NCBI RefSeq assembly: GCF_026008495.1
Contig: NZ_BQUN01000098.1
Location: 1-64,000 of the forward strand
Reading direction: 5' to 3'
DNA: 64,000 nt
Source: Streptomyces sp. A012304
GTDB lineage: Bacteria > Actinomycetota > Actinomycetes > Streptomycetales > Streptomycetaceae
Below the pieces are notes generated by a model, which was not told where the DNA came from, did no database searches, and saw only the letters and a list, made by a program, of their open reading frames with translations. The position numbers and the translations under genes were made by a program. Below, in pieces: positions 59,043 through 64,000 of the stretch; within the stretch, counting starts at the first letter, position 1; each line of letters starts with the position of its first letter.

Positions 59043-59744
59043 TCAGACCACCGCGCCCCGGCCCGGGTCGTCGTCGTCCTCGTCGTCCGGGCGCATGCGC
59101 GTCACCAGGGTGACGAAGCCGCCGAGGAAACCGCCGATGCCGACGGTCGCCAGCCACCACGTCATCTCCCAGCCGAGCACCACCGCCAGCAGGAGCAGCA
59201 CGGGACCGCCGAGCACCCCGAGCCAGGCGAACTTGGCGGTCGTGTCGGCGGGCGGCAGCGGCGGCGGCTCCGGCGGGACGAAGTGGCCCTCGTCGCCGTC
59301 GTCGAAGTCCGTCTCGGACGGCTCGGGCGGCGAGTAGTCACGCGGGCCGACGCCGGGCGCGAAGGAGACGGAGCTGCCGAGCGGCTTGACCGGCTTCTTC
59401 TCCTCCGGGTCCCCGGAGTCCTCGGCCGGTCCGGACCCGGCGGCCCCCTCGTCGTTGGTGTCGGCCTCCAGCAGCGCCAGGTCCTCGACCGACTTGAACG
59501 GCTTGGCGCCGGGCGGGTCCGCCGGCTCCTCGCCGTACCCCGCGACGATCGCCGCCCACGCGGCCTCCTCGTCGAAGGGCACGCTCTGTTCCTCGGGCTC
59601 GTCGCGGTGCTCGCGATGCGCGCGGATCTCCCGGTCCTCCCGGTCCTGGTGGTGCCCCCGGTCCTCGCGGTCCTCGCGGTCCTCCCGGTCCTCGCGGTCC
59701 TCCCGCTCCTCGCGGTCCTCGCGCTCGGAGTCGTGCTCAGCCAC
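59043..59744 (-). CDS. Repeat-rich membrane protein with Glu/Asp/Arg tract
   Basis: 233 residues. N-terminal REDREDREDRED tract of about 35 residues, a mixed acidic/Pro region, then two membrane helices near the C-terminus (FAWLGVLGGPVLLLLAVVLGWEM and ATVGIGGFLGGFVTLV). GTG 59744, with the upstream alpha/beta hydrolase overlapping it by 8 nt, so they are cotranslated. Function unknown. An earlier in-frame GTG at 59771 is possible. Confidence 0.82.
   Translation of the reverse strand: MAEHDSEREDREEREDREDREDREDREDRGHHQDREDREIRAHREHRDEPEEQSVPFDEEAAWAAIVAGYGEEPADPPGAKPFKSVEDLALLEADTNDEGAAGSGPAEDSGDPEEKKPVKPLGSSVSFAPGVGPRDYSPPEPSETDFDDGDEGHFVPPEPPPLPPADTTAKFAWLGVLGGPVLLLLAVVLGWEMTWWLATVGIGGFLGGFVTLVTRMRPDDEDDDDPGRGAVV
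59640..59740. repeat. 9-nt repeats coding for the REDRED tract
   Basis: Tandem cggtcctcg/cggtcctcc units in the membrane protein gene. Prone to slippage; copy number may vary between strains. Confidence 0.75.
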
Positions 59745-60516
59745 CTGCCGTCGTCCCTTCCTTGCCGACACTGGGTGCGAGCCGGCCGATGAACGCGAGA
59801 CTCTCCGCGAAGATCCGGTCCGCGTCGTGGTCCAACGTCGCCACGTGGTAGCTCTGTTCCAGCAGGATCTCGGTCACGTCCGTCGACGACACCCGGCCGA
59901 GGGTCCGCTCGGAGTCCACCGCCGGAACCACATGGTCGCGCGTGCTGCGCAGCAGCAACAACGGCTGGGTCACCTGCGGCAGCTCACTGTCGACCAGCCG
60001 AAGGAAGGCCCGCAGCGAGTACGCCGCGTGCAGCGGCACCCGCTCGTACCCGGTCTCCAGGGCGCCCTCCAGCGCGATGTCGCTCACGATGCCCTTCGTG
60101 GACCGCAGGACATGGCGGGCCACCGGAAGGGCGTAGGCGGCCAGGCCGTGCACCTTGTTCGCCGGGTTCACCACCACGACGCCCTCGACGTCCCGCGCGT
60201 GCTTCGCGGCGAGCCGCAGTGCCAGGGCGCCGCCCATCGACAGCCCGGCCACGAACACGCGCGCGCACCGCTGGCGCAGGGCGCGCAGCTCACGGTCCAC
60301 CTCCGCGTACCAGTCGGGCCAGCCGGTGACCGCCAGGTCCTCCCAGCGCGTGCCGTGCCCCGGCAGCAGCGGGAGGGACACGGTCAGGCCGTGTTCGGCC
60401 AGGTACCGCGCCCAGGGGCGCAGCGACTGGGGGGAACCGGTGAAGCCGTGGCAGAGGAGGACCCCGACCTCGCCGCCCTCATGGCGGTACGGCTCGGCTC
60501 CAGGAAGGACCGGCAC
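59737..60516 (-). CDS. Alpha/beta hydrolase, carboxylesterase or monoacylglycerol lipase-like
   Basis: 259 residues. Oxyanion motif HGFTGSP, nucleophile elbow GLSMGG (Ser), Asp in RDHVVP and His in YHVATLDHDAD give a complete triad. Likely acts on acylglycerols or small esters. GTG 60516 with GGAG 7 nt upstream. The overlapping downstream membrane protein is probably translated with it. Lies divergent from the PlsC-type gene, an acylglycerol-phosphate enzyme, which fits lipid metabolism. Confidence 0.9.
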   Translation of the reverse strand: MPVLPGAEPYRHEGGEVGVLLCHGFTGSPQSLRPWARYLAEHGLTVSLPLLPGHGTRWEDLAVTGWPDWYAEVDRELRALRQRCARVFVAGLSMGGALALRLAAKHARDVEGVVVVNPANKVHGLAAYALPVARHVLRSTKGIVSDIALEGALETGYERVPLHAAYSLRAFLRLVDSELPQVTQPLLLLRSTRDHVVPAVDSERTLGRVSSTDVTEILLEQSYHVATLDHDADRIFAESLAFIGRLAPSVGKEGTTAGG

Positions 60517-60658
60517 CTTCGGTCTCCTGTCTTCGTCATGTCTCGATGGGAGGGACGTGTGGTTCACGGTACGCGACGGCACTGACACCGACCAGGGCCG
60601 TCGGAGCCTTCGGCGCCGCTCCGGGTTAAGGTCTGATCGACACATAGGAGGCACTCGG

Positions 60659-61456
60659 TTGTTGTACGGCGCGATGAAGGTTTCCGTCGGCGGGCCACTG
60701 AAGATGATCTTCAGGCCCTGGGTGGAAGGCCTGGAGAACGTTCCCGCCGAGGGCCCCGCGATCCTGGCGAGCAACCACCTCTCCTTCTCCGACTCGTTCT
60801 TCCTGCCCGCGGTCCTCGACCGCAAGGTCACCTTCATCGCGAAGGCCGAGTACTTCACCACGCCCGGTGTGAAGGGCCGGCTGACGGCGGCCTTCTTCAA
60901 GGGCGTCGGCCAGCTCCCCGTGGACCGCTCCGGCGCGCGCGGCGCGGGCGAGGCCGCGATCAAGAGCGGTATAGAGGTGCTGGAGCGGGGTGAGCTGTTC
61001 GGCATCTACCCGGAGGGCACCCGCTCGCCCGACGGCCGGCTCTACCGTGGCAAGCCCGGCGGCCTCGCGCGCGTGGCCCTGGCCACCGGCGCGCCCGTGA
61101 TACCCGTCGCCATGATCGACACCGAGAAGATCCAGCCGCCCGGCAAGGTGATGCCGAAGGTCATGCGGCCCGGCATCCGCATCGGCGAGCCGCTGGACTT
61201 CAGCCGCTACCAGGGCATGGACCACGACCGCTTCGTGCTGCGCGCCCTGACCGACGAGGTCATGTACGAGATCATGAAACTCTCGGGCCAGGAGTACGTC
61301 GACATGTACGCGACCGCCGCCAAGCGGCAGATCGCGGAGGCGGCGAAGGCCGAGAAGGAGGCGGGCAGGGCCGCCCGGGAGGCGGAGAAGGCCGCGCAGG
61401 CGGCGCTCGCCAAGGCGGAGAAGGACCAGGCCGACAAGGAGAGGTCCGAGTCCTAG
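60659..61456 (+). CDS. PlsC-type acyltransferase (1-acyl-glycerol-3-phosphate)
   Basis: 265 residues. PlsC motifs NHLSFSD (H40, D45) and YPEGTRS. Acylates lysophosphatidate or a related lysolipid; counterpart of Rv2182c. Two TTG codons open the frame; TTG 60659 is chosen because AGGAGG ends 7 nt before it. The C-terminus adds an Ala/Lys/Glu helix of about 45 residues that other PlsC proteins lack. TAAGGT at 60627-60632 is a -10-like element. Confidence 0.93.
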   Translation: MLYGAMKVSVGGPLKMIFRPWVEGLENVPAEGPAILASNHLSFSDSFFLPAVLDRKVTFIAKAEYFTTPGVKGRLTAAFFKGVGQLPVDRSGARGAGEAAIKSGIEVLERGELFGIYPEGTRSPDGRLYRGKPGGLARVALATGAPVIPVAMIDTEKIQPPGKVMPKVMRPGIRIGEPLDFSRYQGMDHDRFVLRALTDEVMYEIMKLSGQEYVDMYATAAKRQIAEAAKAEKEAGRAAREAEKAAQAALAKAEKDQADKERSES

Positions 61457-61491
61457 ACGGGCGGGGACGGGGATCAGGGGGGGCGGGGTAC

Positions 61492-62721
61492 ATGGCCAGG
61501 CGCGAGAAGGTCATGCGGATGTCGGTCGAGCTGCCGCTGTGGCGTGCGCTGACCGCCTACCGGGTGCTGACCATGCTGTACGCGGTCGGCCTGTTCGTTG
61601 CCGCCTACGACGACTACGACCGGCCCGGTGTCGCCGTGGCCTACTACGTCGTCCTGTGCGGATGGACGCTCGCCACCCTGCCCCGCGTACAGAACGCGAC
61701 CGCCTGCACCAAGCGCTTCCTCGCCATCGACCTCGCCGTCGCGCTCACCGGCATCGTCCTGACCCCGCTGGTCGTCAACGACGAGCACATCCTGGCCGGC
61801 GGCCCCACCCTGCCGTCGATATGGACGGCGGGTTCGGTCCTGGCGTACGCCATCAAGGGCGGCTGGCGCTGGGCCGCGTTCGCCTCCACGCCGGTCGCCG
61901 TCGCCAACCTGATCGAGCGCGGCCACCCCGCCCGCGACACCGTCCACAACGTGATCCTCGTCTGGGTCGCCTCCATCGCCATCGGCTATGTCGTCGAGGT
62001 GGCACGCGCCTCCGAGCGCACCCTCGCCCGCGCCCTGGAGATCGAGGCCGCGACCCGGGAGCGGGAGCGGCTGGCCCGGGACATCCACGACAGCGTGCTC
62101 CAGGTGCTGGCCATGGTGCAGCGGCGCGGCGCGGTCCTCGGCGGCGAGGCGGCCGAGCTCGGCCGGATGGCCGGCGAGCAGGAGGTGGCCCTGCGCACCC
62201 TGGTCTCCGGCGGGCTGCTGCCGGTCTCCCGGGTGTCGGAGGACGCCGCCGAGGGCGCCGTCGTGCGCGCGGTGGAGGAGACCGACGAGGACGACCCGGA
62301 CGGGCCGGCGGACCTGCGTCCGCTGCTCGCGCCGTTCGCCGCCGCCCGGGTCAGCCTCGCCGAGCCCGGCGCCCCGGTGCTGCTGCCCCCCGCCGCCGCC
62401 CGTGAGCTGGCCGCGGCGGTCGGGGCCGCGCTGGACAACGTGCGCCGGCACGCCGGGGAGGAGGCCCGGGCCTGGATCCTGGTCGAGGACGAGCCCGACG
62501 CGGTGATCGTCACCGTGCGGGACGACGGGCCCGGCATCCCGGAGGGGCGGCTCGCCCAGGCCGAGGGTGAGGGGCGGCTCGGGGTCGCCCTGTCGATCCG
62601 GGGCCGGCTGCGCGACCTCGGCGGCAGCGCCGAACTGATCTCGACGCCGGGCCAGGGCACGGAGGTCGAGCTGACCGTACCGAAGGACGACGCGAAGCGG
62701 GGGAAGGCAGGACTGCGATGA
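61492..62721 (+). CDS. macS: MacS-like sensor histidine kinase
   Basis: 409 residues. About five membrane helices (residues 20-175), then phosphoacceptor H199 in LARDIHDSVLQVLAMVQRRG, and an ATPase domain with NVRRHAGEEARAW and DDGPGIPEG. Same position before pfkA as MacS (SCO2121) in S. coelicolor, which with MacR controls morphology and actinorhodin; the match is by context and memory, not alignment. ATG 61492. Overlaps macR as ATGA. Confidence 0.9.
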   Translation: MARREKVMRMSVELPLWRALTAYRVLTMLYAVGLFVAAYDDYDRPGVAVAYYVVLCGWTLATLPRVQNATACTKRFLAIDLAVALTGIVLTPLVVNDEHILAGGPTLPSIWTAGSVLAYAIKGGWRWAAFASTPVAVANLIERGHPARDTVHNVILVWVASIAIGYVVEVARASERTLARALEIEAATRERERLARDIHDSVLQVLAMVQRRGAVLGGEAAELGRMAGEQEVALRTLVSGGLLPVSRVSEDAAEGAVVRAVEETDEDDPDGPADLRPLLAPFAAARVSLAEPGAPVLLPPAAARELAAAVGAALDNVRRHAGEEARAWILVEDEPDAVIVTVRDDGPGIPEGRLAQAEGEGRLGVALSIRGRLRDLGGSAELISTPGQGTEVELTVPKDDAKRGKAGLR

Positions 62722-63416
62722 ACGAGGAACAGGTGGGGACAGCGGGGACGCGCGGCCCGATCAAGGTGATGGTGGTCGACGACCACCCCATGTGGCGGGA
62801 CGCGGTCGCCCGGGACCTGGCCGAGTCCGGCCTCGACGTGGTCGCCACCGCGGGCGACGGCGAGCAGGCCGTGCGCCGCGCCAGGGCCACCACGCCCGAT
62901 GTGCTCGTGCTCGACCTGAACCTGCCCGCCAAGCCGGGCGTGCAGGTCTGCAAGGAGGTCGTCGCCGCGAACCCCGCCGTGCGCGTGCTGGTGCTCTCCG
63001 CGAGCGGTGAGCACGCCGACGTCCTGGAGGCCGTGAAGTCCGGCGCCACCGGCTACCTGCTGAAGTCGGCCTCCACCGAGGAACTGCTCGACGCGGTGCG
63101 CCGTACGGCCGTCGGCGACCCGGTGTTCACCCCGGGCCTGGCCGGTCTGGTCCTCGGCGAGTACCGCCGCCTGGCCTCCGAGCCGGCGCCCGCCGCCGAC
63201 ACCGACGAACCCGGCGCGCCCCGGCTGACGGACCGGGAGACCGAGGTGCTGCGCCTGGTCGCCAAGGGCCTGAGCTACAAGCAGATCGCCGAACGGCTGG
63301 TCATCTCCCACCGCACGGTCCAGAACCACGTCCAGAACACGCTCGGCAAGCTCCAGCTGCACAACCGGGTGGAACTGGTCCGGTACGCGATAGAGCGCGG
63401 CCTCGACGACGAGTAA
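62718..63416 (+). CDS. macR: MacR-like NarL/LuxR response regulator
   Basis: 232 residues. Receiver with acidic pocket VVDDHPMWR, phosphoacceptor D66 in VLVLDLNLPAKPG and Lys in LLKSAS. LuxR DNA-binding domain LTDRETEVLRLVAKGLSYKQIAERLVISHRTVQNHVQNTL (split here) at about residues 172-215. ATG overlaps the kinase stop. Known S. coelicolor MacR targets carry inverted TGAGTAC sites; I saw no such site in this window. Confidence 0.9.
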   Translation: MNEEQVGTAGTRGPIKVMVVDDHPMWRDAVARDLAESGLDVVATAGDGEQAVRRARATTPDVLVLDLNLPAKPGVQVCKEVVAANPAVRVLVLSASGEHADVLEAVKSGATGYLLKSASTEELLDAVRRTAVGDPVFTPGLAGLVLGEYRRLASEPAPAADTDEPGAPRLTDRETEVLRLVAKGLSYKQIAERLVISHRTVQNHVQNTLGKLQLHNRVELVRYAIERGLDDE

Positions 63417-63522
63417 CACCCCAGCCGTTCACCGGAATTGTGCCGACCCGCCCATATCGGTGTGAGCTGGATCACGATTACCGTGTGTCTTCGTCGGACC
63501 ACTGCGGCGAAGGGACATGTCC

Positions 63523-64000
63523 ATGCGCGTCGGAGTACTGACCGGAGGCGGCGACTGCCCCGGCCTCAACGCCGTCATCCGGGCCGTCGTCCGCAAAGGA
63601 GTGCAGGAGTACGGCCACGACTTCGTCGGCTACCGGGACGGCTGGCGGGGTCCGCTCGAGGGGACGTCGGTCCCGCTCGACATCCCGGCCGTGCGCGGCA
63701 TCCTGCCCCGCGGCGGCACCGTCCTCGGCTCCTCGCGGACCAACCCGCTCAAGGTCGAGGACGGCATCCGCCGCATCAGGAAGAACCTGGCCCGGCAGCA
63801 GATCGACGCGCTCGTCGCGATCGGCGGCGAGGACACGCTCGGCGTCGCCGCCCGCCTGTCCGACGAGCACGGCGTGCCCTGTGTGGGCGTGCCGAAGACC
63901 ATCGACAACGACCTGTCCGCCACCGACTACACCTTCGGCTTCGACACCGCGGTCGGCATCGCCACCGAGGCCATCGACCGCCTGCACACCACCGCCGAGT
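63523..64000 (+). CDS. pfkA: 6-phosphofructokinase, N-terminal part (runs off right edge)
   Basis: First 159 residues of PFK. Phosphoryl-donor motif GGGDCPGLN, IGGEDTLGVA, and the substrate loop VPKTIDNDLSATDYTFGFDTAVG are clear. The residue that aligns with E. coli Gly104 is Asp (GGED) and the one that aligns with Gly124 is Lys (PKTIDND); both are usual in pyrophosphate-dependent PFKs. Streptomyces enzymes are nevertheless commonly called ATP-dependent, so the donor is uncertain. ATG 63523 is favoured over ATG 63517 by Shine-Dalgarno spacing. Confidence 0.93.
   Translation, partial: MRVGVLTGGGDCPGLNAVIRAVVRKGVQEYGHDFVGYRDGWRGPLEGTSVPLDIPAVRGILPRGGTVLGSSRTNPLKVEDGIRRIRKNLARQQIDALVAIGGEDTLGVAARLSDEHGVPCVGVPKTIDNDLSATDYTFGFDTAVGIATEAIDRLHTTAE

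Noticed and set aside
61492..63416. MacR operator (TGAGTAC inverted repeat) at the macRS genes
   Set aside because: No such sequence was seen in the window; known MacR sites lie at other target genes.

Overview
The window is chromosomal DNA from a Streptomyces (or very close relative). GC is very high with strong third-position GC bias. GTG and TTG starts are common, promoters resemble the HrdB type (TTGNNN-N18-TANNNT), and the gene order matches the central core of Streptomyces chromosomes. From memory it corresponds to the S. coelicolor stretch from sucB-lpdA to macRS-pfkA (about SCO2181 to SCO2119, in reverse numbering). Many blocks also follow the order seen in Mycobacterium tuberculosis around Rv2182c-Rv2215 (acyltransferase, ArsA-like ATPase, SRPBCC protein, fadD15, pimB, NlpC/P60, trpD, ctaE-qcrCAB, ctaC, adenosine kinase, erpA-like, cobT/cobS, pepB, sucB). 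I saw no rRNA, tRNA, transposase, phage or CRISPR features.

Layout. 0-4 kb: 2-oxoglutarate/branched-chain dehydrogenase type E2 (partial at the left edge), dihydrolipoamide dehydrogenase and leucyl aminopeptidase, all on the minus strand. 4.3-9.6 kb: cobalamin lower-ligand genes (cobS, cobT, and a CobU fused to a metallo-beta-lactamase-like domain) with a membrane protein and a methyltransferase between them. 9.6-12.5 kb: a small conserved protein, an HtrA-like lipoprotein protease, a methyltransferase with an apparent CTG start, and a DUF3043 membrane protein. 12.8-19.2 kb: an envelope-stress-like set on the plus strand (PspA, PspAA, histidine kinase, response regulator, RND exporter). 19.2-28 kb: Ser/Thr kinase with a PQQ-propeller sensor, nadA, an ErpA-type Fe-S carrier, a repeat-rich membrane protein, an AdoK-like kinase and a cysteine desulfurase-TusA fusion.

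28-37.6 kb holds the aerobic respiratory supercomplex: ctaC-ctaD-ctaF (translationally overlapping), an L,D-transpeptidase and a degenerate receiver protein, then ctaE, qcrC-qcrA-qcrB, ending in a strong terminator. 37.7-43.3 kb: trpD, a SAM-IV riboswitch with a small downstream reading frame ahead of a class V aminotransferase, a rhomboid/RAM pair, and a zinc ribbon/NYN pair. 43.5-47.1 kb: two paralogous NlpC/P60 hydrolases and a secreted metalloprotease-like lipoprotein. 47.2-53.6 kb: a MATE exporter behind a long palindrome, a degraded gene, PimB-like mannosyltransferase, cholesterol oxidase and FadD15-like acyl-CoA synthetase. 53.8-64 kb: metallophosphoesterase, SRPBCC protein, ArsA-like ATPase lacking the P-loop lysine, glucokinase, EEP hydrolase, an alpha/beta hydrolase with an overlapping downstream membrane protein, PlsC-type acyltransferase, the MacRS-like two-component pair and the start of 6-phosphofructokinase.

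Most of the window is conserved housekeeping. The most unusual signals are regulatory: the SAM-IV riboswitch followed by a hairpin that buries the Shine-Dalgarno of a hexapeptide frame; a perfect 21-bp palindrome over the ctaE start; a 36-bp near-palindrome before the MATE gene; and paired GTGATCAC sites at the first NlpC gene. I did not find a clear new defence or biosynthetic system.
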